A DNA stretch of 64,000 nt. Origin: Parietichytrium sp. I65-24A (lineage: Eukaryota > Sar > Bigyra > Thraustochytrida > Thraustochytriidae). Positions within the stretch are counted from its first letter, which is position 1. Every line of letters begins with the position of its first letter. Of the stretch, positions 1 to 12,960 are shown one piece after another. Position numbers and translations under genes: made by a program. Under the pieces are notes generated by a model. It worked only from the letters and a program-made list of their open reading frames with translations. It searched no databases and was not told where the DNA came from. Where the stretch lies: contig BLSF01000032.1 in assembly GCA_012862575.1 (NCBI GenBank), positions 1 to 64,000 on the forward strand, in the 5' to 3' direction.

Positions 1-3000
1 ACTGTGAATGCTCCAGATGCTCCAGAGCTCGCTATCCCTGTTGTAACGAAAACACCTCCGCTCACTCCAGTGCTTGCTGCAGCGGTAATGAGCTCGATGT
101 TTCCACTGCCACTCAATGTCCCTGCTCCAGTGGTCAATGAGATTCTTCCACCAGTCAGACCGTTGCCTGATCCAGCGGACACAAGAACAGAGCCACCTGC
201 TCCTGAGGTTGCTGACGTTCCATCTCCGGCAGTGAGAGAAATGATTCCTCCAGTGGAAGAGTCTGCAGAGGTGGCACCAGCTGTCAAGGTGTATTTGCCA
301 CCATTACCGATGTCACCGTCGCCAATTGTGAACGTCATGTCGCCACCTTTGCCGCAAGTTGCGTCACCAGTAGATACAACCAACTCTCCCGTATTTCCTG
401 AAGCAGCAGTTCCAGTCGAGATCGTGATAGCGCCAGATGTTCCAGCGGTGCCACCAATCTCTGTTCCGATTAGGATTGATCCACTGCTAGTAGAACTACC
501 GAGCCCGCTTTTTATAGAAACTGCTCCTCCAGTTTCTGCGCTTGTTTGCCCGGCTCGAATTATCACATCGCCTCCAGCGCCGCTGTCACCATTGCCAACG
601 AGGAGGCTCACATCGCCACCAGTGCCTGTGGTTGCGGTTCCTGTAGAAAGTTTGATTTCTCCGGTGTCGCCGTTTTGGGCGTCTCCTGTTGTAAGAAGAA
701 TCGCTCCAGTAATGCCACCAGAGGTCCCTGCAGACGCAGTTGTAATTGTGACTTCACCGCTCGAGGTTGAAGAACCTTGTCCGCTAAAAAGGCTAATTTT
801 ACCTCCAGTGAGGTGGGTTGTTGCGCCTGCAGTGATTTGGACGTCCCCACCAGATCCAGAGTCCCCGGTGCCGACATATAGAGTAATTCCACCTCCATTC
901 CCAGACGTGGCTGTTCCGGTAGAAATACTGAACTCACCAGAGGACCCTTGCGACGCTGTTCCCGTAGACAGCTGAATGGATCCTGAAACTCCAGCTACAC
1001 CGCTGTTGGAAGTTTGGATCAGAACGGATCCACTTGAGGTTGCCAAACCCCTCCCTGTTGCAAAAAGGATGGAACCACCAGTCTCATCTCGCGAGAATCC
1101 TGCGGTTCCAATGATTTTGCCCCCTTCGAGATCGCCTGTGCCTACCAGAAGGGAAATATCTCCTCCATGATCTCCATATGCAGCACCAGTGGATACGACA
1201 ACTTCACCAGAGGCTCCATTACTTGCGGTTCCAGTCGAGAAGAGAAGAGGTCCACTCACACCGCTGACTCCTGCATTACGTGTTGCAATGGAAATAGATC
1301 CCGAGCTTGTCGTGGTTCCATATCCTGAAGTAAGCTGGATGGACCCACCAGTCTTATCAACGGTTTCTCCTGCTCGAAGAAGGATATCTCCTCCTGCGTC
1401 TAGAGTTCCTCTGCCAACTGAAAGGACGATATCTCCTCCTTTGCCGCCCAGGCTAGAGCGGCCGGTGGATAGTGTTATCGATCCGCTTGTGCCATATGTG
1501 GCAACCCCTGTTGAGATACTCACTGCCCCGCTGACACCTGCGAGCCCAGCGCTTGCTGTGGAAATCATAATTTTCCCACTGGTAGTTTCCCCTGAACTTC
1601 CAGATGTGATGACGACAGAGCCACCAGTAGTCCCGGTGAGTGTGGAGACCGGACCAGCGATGATATTGACATTTCCGCCAGCTCCGCTGTCTCCAGAGCC
1701 CACAGACAAAGTGATATTACCACCAATTCCGCTGACACTATTTCCTGTTGCCACAACAATCGATCCCGAGCTTCCACTGTCACTTCCACCAGTGCTGATG
1801 TTCATAAATCCGCTAGTACCGACGATTGCTCGAGCGCTTCCAAGATAGACGTCTCCACTCCTTGTTGTAGCTCCGAGTCCAGAGGACAGCAAAAGCTTTC
1901 CTCCTGTTTGGGTAGCGCTGGTTCCTGCCGTCAGGTTAACGTTTCCGCCGGTGCTCCCATAAGACGTACCAGCTCTTAAGGTTATATCTCCAGAAGGGCC
2001 ATCGATCGCGGCCCCAGTTTGCATGAGAATCTGCCCACTGGTGCCCTTCGAAGATCGACCCGTGGTTATGTTGACCTGCCCAGACACGCCCTTTGTTCCA
2101 GCATTTTCTGTATATATCTGTACATCACCACTACTTGTCGACTCTCCATACCCACTTTGCAACGTTACTTGGCCACCAGTTGACTTCTCAGAATCTCCTG
2201 CAGAAACGAGTATTTGAGAGCCAGCGCCGCAACCGGAGCGGCCAACCTTAAGAATGATTTCCCCTGCGCGAGCAGATTCTGCATGTCCTGTGGTGATGTT
2301 CATGATGCCGCTCTTGTACTTTGCGCTGTTACCAGTGAGTAAGTCGACTTGGCCTGAGACCCCGGACGTTCCACTATAAGCTGTACTTAGGGTCAGATTT
2401 CCACTTGAAGTCGCAATTCCGTACCCAGTCTCGATCTTGACGTTCCCGCCGGTCCTGGTCGTACTCCATCCAGCGCGGATTGTCACGTTTCCACCATATC
2501 CTTGAGTCGCGTTTCCAACCGATAACGAGATGTCACCCCCACTTCCGCTCTTCGAAACTCCAGTGCTAATGACTATTGAGCCACTCGATCCGACTGAAGC
2601 TGCCCCGCTCGCAAAAAGAAGAGACCCACTGACCCCAGCGCTACCAGCAGGACTGGACACGATTGTGACATTTCCACTCGAAGTCGCTGCACCGTAGCCA
2701 GAGGAGATCGAGACTTCTCCGCCAAAGTTTTTATCGCTAGACCCAGACAATATTGTGGTATTCCCTCCTCGCCCTCCGAAACTGTATCCCGCCAAAAAGT
2801 CGAGGTTACCCGAGTCGCCTCCAACGGCAGCACCAGTAGCCAGTGAGATTCCCCCACTTGGCCCGGCTGTTGATTTTCCAGTCGAGAGAACAATACTTCC
2901 GGACACCCCAGCGCTGCCAGCATTTTGAGTGAGAATCTCGATGCGACCACTCGATGTGTCCTTGCCATACCCTCCCAGAAAACGAATCGTACCACCAGAG

Positions 3001-6000
3001 AGGTGTTCACTTGACCCTGCATTGAACACAATGTCGCCACCGTTTCCAGAGGCGCTGTCTCCGACTTGCATAATAATGCCTCCAGCTTGCCCTGCGCTCG
3101 ATGACCCCGTCACGAAGTCAATAGAGCCCGACTTCGCATTGACTGTGTCACCTGTGGTAAACGAGATTGCTCCAGAAGCACCGTCTTCAAAGGCAGACGG
3201 AGTTTTGACGCGAACTTTGCCAGAGTCGCCTGAGCCACTGCTGCCCGACATTACCAATAGATTTCCTCCATCTCCCGTGGTGCCATTGCCTGCCAAGAAG
3301 TCCACGTGTCCGCCCTTCTGCCCATTTCCTCCCATAAAAGTGAGATTCCCACCTTGGTCGAACTGACCTAGAGTTTGCCCGGCCTTGAAGATGACGTCAC
3401 CACCCTTTCCCTTTGCAGAGCTTTGTGCAATCACGAACACACTTCCGCCCCGGCCTCCGTTGCCTTTACCTGAGAAAATGTTGATGTCACCTCCAGTGAG
3501 CCCGCCAGTGCCACCAGACAGACTCAACGCACCGCCATTTCTTGAGGTAGCATTCCCTGCCATCAGGCGCGCTGAACCGCCGTTCCCTGCAGATGAAGTT
3601 CCTGCGTAAATGGCGATGGATCCCGAATCTTTGGCACTTGATCCGCTTGAGACAGAGATACCTCCTGATTGCCCGGACACCGCTTGACCGGTTTCAACCA
3701 TCACGCTTCCAGACAAGCCAGTGGTGCTTGAAGTAGCTTCAGTTGCAAGTTCGATGGAGCCCGTCGAGGAAGATTTGCTTCCACCGGATCTCAACTTCAG
3801 AGACCCGCCATTCGAGAGTGTGCCGAAACCTCCAGAAAACGACACATTACCGCCTTCCCAAGCACCATCTCCGGCAACGAACGCAACTGAGCCACCCGCC
3901 GACCTCGCTCCAGATGATACGCCGCTTCGGAAATAAAAGGAGCCTCCATTGCCATCGGTTGAGTTGCCAGCAGTTGCAATGAAATCCCCGCCACGCGCAG
4001 TTTGACTCGAGCCAGCGGAAACGTGAATGCCTCCTGCACTCTGCTCCGAGTGTCCAGTCGTTATGTTAATTAGGCCGCTACTAGCTTTCTCTGACACCGG
4101 CGATTTTAATGTCACAGATCCTGAGGACGAGCTCTCACTGGATCCGGACACAAGGTTAAGTTGCCCACCAACCGATGAAGTGGATCCACCAGCGATAACA
4201 GATATCGTTCCGCCGGTACGAGAGTTTCCGTCCCCTCCGGCAATATTTATGTCTCCTCCACCCAATCCAGCGGTAACGTTGATGTTTCCTCCACCCGAAA
4301 CCAAACTCTTCGTGTCCCCTACGCGGATATTAATACCCCCTCCAGGTCCAGACACACCAGCGCCAGTCTCGATGTTTACCGCTCCGCCCGAGTTACCCGA
4401 GCCGGTTTTGACTGAGAACTCGCCTCCACTTGCACTGCCGGAGATGGACGAGCCAGTGCTCAAATTAACGGATCCGCCTTGAACAGAGGCGGAAGCACCA
4501 GCAGTTACACTTACGTTACCTGCTCGAGCACTGCCGCTTGCCACCCCACTAAGTATCTCAACACTTCCTGAGGTCCCAGTCGCTGATCGGCTCGATGCCA
4601 ATACGACATTACCAGACCCGAGCTTTCCAGCAGCTCCCGATAATATTTGCATCGACCCGCTTCTACCCGAAGTTGAGGATCCGGATACAAACGTGGCATT
4701 TCCACCGCTTGCATCCCCGCTGCCTGCAGCCAGAGACACTGCACCGCCCGTGCCTTTCGTAGAGCTGCCCGCATTTATACTTACTTTCCCTCCGAGCGGG
4801 CCCTCTGCCGTTTTCCCGACTGAGACCGAAATACTTCCAGCACTGAATGATCCACGGGCTACATCACCGGTGACCAATAGGATCTCCCCGGACGAACCAC
4901 CAGAAGAAGACCCAGAGACCAGTGTTAAGTTTCCGGAAGCACTACTAGACGAGACTCCGGTGTGAACAGACACCGACCCAGATTTTCCAGCAAGCGAGTT
5001 CGCAGAAGCAACGGACACATCTCCGCTGCTTCCTTCCGAGGATACTCCGCTCTCAATCTCTACAGCACCGCTGACAGCTTTGGTGGAGTTCCCTCCTCTC
5101 AGAACGATATTTCCTCCAGCAGAAGATTGAGATATACCTTGACCGCCTTGAAGAAAGACGCTCGCTCCACGGCCACTGGAAAGAGCATTGCCACCAACAA
5201 TGCGAATTGAGCCGGGACTAGAAACAGCAGACCCGGTCATTAATTTAATTTCACCAGACTGTCCAGACACCGAGTCTCCCGTAGTCAACGTAACAGCACC
5301 AGTAGTATCCGATGTGGCAGGAGAGCTCACAAGAACGTCTCCGCTGCTCGCACCTGCTCCTCCAGAGAGTACTACGACGCCACCTTTTTTCGTAGCCGCA
5401 GTTCCACCAGATAGTGTCAAATTTCCACCGAGAGAATACGAGGAAGACCCACCAGAAATGCGGACGGCTCCACCTGCTTTATCAGATCCAGTGCTATTTC
5501 CTGCGCCCAAAAGTAAATCCCCACCAAGCGCAGCTGTTCCAGGAGCCAATCGAACGCTTCCTGACTGAGATGTTGCAGATCCCGTCCGGATATTGATTGA
5601 TCCGGAGAACAATGTTTCGTTTCCGGACACTATTGAGACTGCTCCTGAAGAGCCGCCCCCATTCTTCCCCGCAGAACCAAGTCTGACATCCCCAGTAAAG
5701 GTCGGGCCAAAACCAGAACTCAGATCAAGTGTACCGCCCAGGCTTGCACTGGCACCTGACTTGATGGTGATAGACGCACCGGTGGATGAGCCAGACGAAC
5801 CTGCTAACAAGGCCAAACTTCCAGCCGATCCAGATTGCGAGTTTCCAGATTGAAGTATTATGCTGCCAGACGATCCCTTTGAACCAGTTTGCTCTCCGGT
5901 GGCAAGAAGAAGAGATCCCGTCGAGTCTGAGTTTCCAGACCCAGTTGTAACTGTAGTGTTTCCACCACGTTGCAGTCCAAGCCCCGAAGATAGCAAAAGA

Positions 6001-9000
6001 TTTCCGCCAACGCCCTTCGTGGAGGATCCCGACAAGATTTTAACTTCGCCCCCTGCTCCGCTGTCAAGGTGATTACCAGCGTTCAGCAAGACTCCGCCTG
6101 CGGCAGAAGAGCCACTTTGGACGCCCCCGCTCCGAAGCACGAGCGACCCGCCGACTCCCGACCCAGATGTTCCGACGGCAGCAGTTAGATTACCAGCAGT
6201 TGTTGATGAAGGCCCTGTGGTGATCAAGACAGCTCCAGATTTTCCTGCGTTTGAAGACCCAGATGCAATCTTCACAAACCCGGTCTGGGTGCCAGCATCG
6301 GCTGATCCAATACGAACTTCTCCACTTGCTGTTCCAGATGCGCCAGATCGGGCAACTACATCACCTCCCTGCAAACTTCCACTACCGGCTGAAAACACCA
6401 GAGACCCTCCTCGCCCGAGCGAGGCTGAGCCTGCGTTCACAAGTACACTTCCCGCGGTCGCGCCTGTAAACATGGCCGCACCCGCTGACACTGTCACGTT
6501 ACCACCGGCGCCCAAAGCGCTTGTGCCAACGTCTACGAAAACGCCTTGGCTGGATTGTGCATCCCCGGTGGCTAGGGTCAGCTTTCCAGACGTCGCAGTG
6601 GAGCTCGCCCCAGTGCTGATTGAAATATCGCCAGTTGAGGAAGTACTGCCGGGAGACGAGACGTTTACACTTCCACTGGGTCCATTGCTACTCTCGCCGC
6701 TCTGGAGACTCACAGAGCCTCCTGTACCAGAATTTGTGCCTCCTGCTGCAATCCGAATGGAGCCACCAGAGCCGCTCTGAGTAGACCGGCCACCACTTAG
6801 CGTGATGTTACCGCCGGAGCCGCCTCTCATCATATTCCCGCCTGCACTTATTTGGACACCGGCACCAACAGCAGAAGATGAGGAGTTCCCAGCTAAAATT
6901 GCCACTTGGCCAGCCTCCCCACCACTTCCGCTCTGAATGGAAACCTGTCCACTCTGTTTCAGAGCGCTGTCCCCGGTACGAAGAAGGAGATCACCTGATT
7001 TTTGCGTTGATGATGCCACAGATCCAACAAATACTTCTCCACTCGATCCCGCGACAGACGTCCCGGACAGAATGAGAACCTCACCACCAGCATGACTTCC
7101 GGAAGTTGCACCTGCAACAAGTCGAATACTACCAGGAGTACCCGACACTGCATTTCCACCATACAGGAGCACAGAACCTGCCTCTCCGCTGTCGGACGAG
7201 CCTCCTTTCACCTCAAAGGAGCCAGCTACAGATCGCCCAAAGCCTGCAGCAATGGTAATGTTCCCCCCAACGCCGTTCGTACTTGGACCGGCTGACACCT
7301 CCACTGCACCACCTGCGGAGCCACCAGACCCAGCTGTAATGGAGAGCTTTCCTCCAATGCTACTTGGTGATTGACCAGAGGAGAGGATGAGGTTTCCGCC
7401 GTTCCCTGATCCAGTGTTGTTCCCAGCGTATAACTTCAGAGTTCCGACCTTGGAGCTTGCGTCTCCAGTAGAAAGGCCGAGAGCCCCAGAAATTTGCGTC
7501 GAAGAATCTGAAGAGGTGCGAATAGTAATGTCACCAGTCTGAGTACCGCCAGCTCCTGAGCTCACGAGCACACGCCCACCGGAAGTCCCACGCCCCGCTA
7601 CAATTTGGACGTTTCCTCCTGATGCGCCGGTGCTTGAACCCCCTGTAATGGCGATCGCGCCACCATTTGCATTTCCGGAACTCTCTCCGCCGATAAGATT
7701 CAAAGTCCCAACACTGGTCGATCCTGATCCGACTTTTAGAGACACACCACCAGACATTATCCCTGACCCTGACGTCAAGGTAATATTACCGGTAGTCCCT
7801 GTACCCCCCGTGGACAACGTGACGTCTCCAGATTTTCCGGAAGCCACTGAAGTCGAGAGAGAAATACCACCGCTCCTGCTTCCGTCCGAAGAACTACCGC
7901 TCACAACGTCCACGCCTCCACCAGAAAGACCGCTTCCACCTTTGAGCTGCACGGTACCTCCCTTGGACAGGCCACTTCCAGCTTGAATCGTTGCGTTCCC
8001 GCCATTACCCAATGCAGATTGGCCTCCAAGTACACTGACAGACCCCCCCGTGGCCGTTGCATTTGCACTCCCAGCCATCACAACAACTTGGCCCCCGACG
8101 CCAGACGCAGATGTGCCTCCAATGAGAGCCGCTTTCCCGCCGGACCCGCCAGAGCTGAACGAGTCTCCTGATCGGATCAAAATCTCGCCACCAGATGTCG
8201 CGCTTCGAGAGGTACTACTGCCAGCCAATAATGAGATGCCCCCAACAGACGCAGCCGAGGAGCTCGTCTCAATACTCACAGCACCAGTTGATCCACTTGT
8301 CGAAGAGCCGGACCGGATGCTGATGCTGCCCGAAAGGGCAGATCCAGTGCTTCCTGATCCTACAAAGACCGACCCACTTCTGACTGCACCAGTGCCTTCG
8401 GAAGAAGAGAGTGTGAGGTTTCCACTGGAACCAGAGTTGCTTTGAGCTACACCACTCCGCACATACACCGACCCACCGGTTTGCGAGCCAGAACCAGCAA
8501 GCAACAGGACGTTGCCACCAGCGTCGATGCTTGAGTTACCCCCGACCAAAGTCAAAGTTCCCCCGGTTGCAGATGCAGAGTTGCCTGCGCCAATAAAAAC
8601 TTGGCTTCCTATGGCGGCGCTGCTTGTGCCTGCGCGTAAAGCCACGTTTCCGGCTTGGGAACCAGATCCAGTCAGAATCTGTACATCACCAGAATATAAA
8701 GCGTTCCCGGATGTTAGTGTTACGAGACCAGACGAAGAAACGAGATTTTCAGCGCTTCCGAGTGACAGAGCGCCGGAAGCGGTCTCACCCGGACCAGACA
8801 AGACTTTCACGTCGCCCCCAGAGCCCTTCAAACTAGACCCCGCCTGTACGGACACATGCCCTCCGGCAGCACTCTGTGCAGATCCAGCGCTCAGCATGAG
8901 ACTTCCGCCACCTTTATCGGAGCCAGTCGAATTGCCTGCAGATAGCTTGATGCCTCCTCCTGTGACCCCTTTGCCTCCTGACAACAGGAGCGCTCCGGCC

Positions 9001-12000
9001 TTACCAGCGCTGGATGCCCCGGTGGAGATGGACAAAAGGCCACTGTCAGAAGACTTTGAAAGACCTGTAGCAAGAAAAAGTGGGCCACTCTGAGCTGTGC
9101 TATCGGCTGAACTGATGTTCACTGAGCCGCTGCCCTTAACTCCGCTCCCGCTGAGTAGTGCTACTGCCCCGCCCTGAACAGCAGATGATCCAGCGACCAA
9201 AGAGACAGACCCACCAGTGCCAGCTCCACTCAAGACCGAACCGGCTTGAATTTGGACATGGCCCGCAAAGTCACCTGAACTCTGCAAATCACCTGCGCTG
9301 AGCACAACGCTTCCGCCAGATGTTACTTGTCCGCGTCCACCAGTGATTCTGACACCTCCACCCGAACCTCCGCTGCCGGCACCCCCGGAGATGCTCACAA
9401 CACCCCCGGCGGAGCTAGCCGCCCCTATGCTTGCAGTTGTTGCAGCCGATGCAGGGCCAGTCACACCATCTCCGGCCCTCAAGGTCAGAGCACCACCGGA
9501 GAATCCAGCCGTTTTGGCCGCACCAGAAGCGATAAGAACCTCTCCGCCGGCATTAGAAGAACTGTCCCCAGCTGTGACAGCGATCGACCCGCCCTGAGCA
9601 ACTGATTGGCCAGCTCTGATTGTGACAGATCCGGAGCTGACGGAGCTTTCCCCAGTTTTTAACAAAAGATCACCGCTCGAGCCGGGCCCATCTGCAGTCG
9701 AAACAGACACATGACCGCTTGGCCCAACCGTGTTTTCGCCTGAAACGAGCGCGACCGATCCACCGGCATTTTGTGCCGAAGCTGAGGATCCGGCGCGGAT
9801 TTCGACGTTACCCCCCCCCTGGGTTTGCCCATTCCCAACAACAATTTTGATATCACCTCCACGGACTGGTGAGGCTCCAGTTTGAATGGTCAAATCGCCA
9901 GACTTCGCCGGACCCTGAACGCTCCCCGTTTGAACCGCCACAGGACCGGACGAGAATTGCCCCGAAAGAGATACACCAGAAGAGATATTAACAAATCCGC
10001 TTGGCCCAGAAAGTGAATTGGATCCGCTTTCAAGTTTAATAGACCCTCCACGAGAGCCAGTACCGCGAGAAAGTCCGCCAATCATCTCAATGCCTCCGCC
10101 AACATCAAGGCCAGAGCCGCCAATTACCCTGACGGTTCCCGCTTTGCTAGAACTCGAATCCCCGGTACTTAACACCATGTCGCCACTAGTTCCCGAGCTA
10201 GTCTCAGCGGAGCTTATCGACACGTTGCCTGTTCTTGAGCCCGGGCCAGCCAAGCCGGAGCGGATCTCGACGTTTCCGCTCCTACCAGCCGAATTACGCC
10301 CACTGGACAATCTGAGGACACCGCTTGTCGAGGTCGAGCTCTGAGAGCTTCCAGATCGGACTTCGACATCTCCGCCACGACCTGAAGCTGATGCACCAGC
10401 ACCACCTTCGATTGACACCCTGCCGCCTTCGATCGATGACTGCCCGGCAGCAACGAAGACACCTCCTCCATAACTCGTGCTTGCTGAACCAGCACCGGCT
10501 CGAAGAGAGACAGATCCTCCAGTCACAATGCCATCACCAGAAGATAGCAAGATTTCCCCTCCAATCTGGCCATTCCCAGAGTCAAGTAGTACACTACCAC
10601 CAGCTCCGGATGCTGAAGATCCACCAATAAGGCCAACCTTTCCACCTTCTACCCCGGTGCCAGAAGAGTAACCCATCTTCACTAAGAAGGATCCCGCTTT
10701 TGCGCTTTCAGCAGTAGAAACTTCGATAGAGCCAGAGCCAGATTGACCAGATCGTGTCTCTAAAAGAATTGAGCCACTCTCGCCAGATTCATGGGAGGCG
10801 GTACGAAGCCTCAAGGAACCACTCTTTTGGCCTTTGGCCCCAGACGCCCCTGACAAAACCGTAACATTCCCTCCATTGGCTGCCTCGGAGAGCCCTCCAG
10901 AAAGCTTAAGTTCGCCAGGGATCGATGTGGCTGAGCCGACTTGAACAACGACGGATCCGGATGCGCCTTTAGCGGAACCCGATTGTATTTGAACCTCGCC
11001 ACTTGAAACAGACCCGAACCCAGTGAGGATCTGAAGATCCCCAGATCTTGAGATGGATGAGTTGCCCGAAGAGATTGTCACCTGCCCAGTAGCGGAGGTG
11101 GCCGAAAGTCCACTTGTAATCTCTACTGAGCCTCCCGGAGCTGCAACAGCACTTCCGCCCCCAATTCGAATTGAGCCACCAACGGCATCTTTTCCAAGGG
11201 CAGAGCCACCACTTAAAGTCACATCTCCGGCCTGGATCCCACTGCCGGAAGAGTCTCCACCGCTCACCATGACATGACCGACCTGGTCAGCCGAGGATGG
11301 GGACGTAGCACTTCCAGCAGCTATCGTAATACTTCCTGCCATCGCGCCACCTCCAGACTTGAGAAAGACTCGACCTCCTTTACCAACTTGAGAGTGGCCC
11401 CCGTAGAGATTTAAGTCGCCTCCTCTAGATGTAGATGAACTCGATCCCGCTAGAAGCTCGATAGATCCCGCTGCTTCCGCGGTCGAGTTCCCACCGACCA
11501 TCTGGATCTTACCTACCGCAGGTCCATTTCCAGTGCTAACAACGATATCTCCAGATTTTTCGGTCGCCGAGCCAGATCTGACCGACAGTGCTCCACTTTG
11601 CACGCCAGAAGGGGTCTCAACTTCTATTCTTCCACTCAGCGAAGGCCCTGAACCCGACTGCAGACTCAGGAGACCCCCAGTTCCAGCCGAGGCATTGCCC
11701 CCCGAAATCATCACGGAACCACCAGAAATTCCTTTCGCAGTTGAGAGTCCCCCGGAAATCTGCACACTTCCAGCGGACGTCGCTCCAGATGCCCCCACAG
11801 AAGATGTCACCCCGGCAGATATTGCCACACCGAGATTTGCGCCAGAAAATGAATCTCCGGATTGAATGCTGACTCCTCCACCGTATCCAGACCTCGCGCT
11901 TCCACCTTTCAGAGACACACTACCTCCACTTCCTGCAAGACTTTCACCCGCTTCGAGCTTGATACCACCTCCTACGGCAGCCGCCCCGCTCGTTGTTCCA

Positions 12001-12960
12001 GAGCGGAGAACGATGTCTCCGCCAGTTCCGGCACTGGGTCCAGACTTCCCGACTGTTAGAGATATTTCTCCACCCGAACCGCTTGCTCCTGAGCCCGAAT
12101 AAACCCTCAATGCGCCTCCGCTTCCGCTCTCGACCGCAGAACCAGAAGAGAGGGTGAGGTCACCGCCCGCCGAGCCTCGAGTGGTGGAGCCTGCTTGTAT
12201 TGACAACTTTGCACCGACCCCACTCACAGAATGGCCTCCTTCAATGGTCAAATTTCCCGCGGCAGCTGTTGCCGGGCCAGTGGACAAAAGGAGAGGACCC
12301 GAGGTACTCGAACCAGAACCACTCTTGATAGTTACGGCGCCAGATGTTACTGCAGGGGATGAAGTTACTGAGATATCTCCCGACGCCTGCTGCCCAACAC
12401 CAGAAGCTATCTGAATAGAACCACCGGCAGTGTCTTTTGCGCCCCCTCCTTGCAACAAGATGGCCCCGCCTTCGCCTTGGCCAGTCGCACTAGTACCGCC
12501 GACAATCGCAACCTTCCCAGCTCGACCGGCAGCACTAGCTCCGGACGAGATATAGACATCTCCCGACGCACCGGACCCAGAGCTTGCGCCAGACTCGACA
12601 CGCACCGAGCCAGACCCACCTGAGCTTGAGCTTGAAGACACCACCACATCTCCGCTCAGGCCTGACCGGCTCTTTCCCGAGCTCAATCGAACTGCGCCAC
12701 CCTGAAGCTGGGACTCACTATAGCCACCATTGATCGTTACGTTGCCAGGCGCAAATGAGTCGCTTCCTCCAGCGCTGAGCTTGAGATCACCGCCAATCCC
12801 CTTTGATGCCTTTCCTACGGAGAGTGAAATCTCTCCGCTGTTGCCATTTACAGAATGACCCGTGGCCAATACGATAGATCCCGACGACCCTTCGCCCGAC
12901 TTTTCGGCAGTCGGGTGCAGACCCGCGTCGGCTGTGTTAATAGTCACAGCAGCACTAGAA
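1..12960 (-). repeat. Repeat block D: about 275 degenerate 15-18-residue Gly/Ser repeats (coding, continues past edge)
   Basis: Example units read near 240-400 on the minus strand: GGKYTLTAGATSADSST, GGIISLTAGDGTSATSGA, GGSVLVSAGSGNGLT. Each is a GG/SG pair, a strand of alternating hydrophobic residues, then a T/S-G turn and a small-residue loop. Unit length varies from 14 to 18. Neighbouring units are not identical at nucleotide level, so the array is old or diversified. The copy number is an estimate from block length divided by about 47 nt. The block follows the third (degenerate) S74 domain and has no end in the window. Confidence 0.85.
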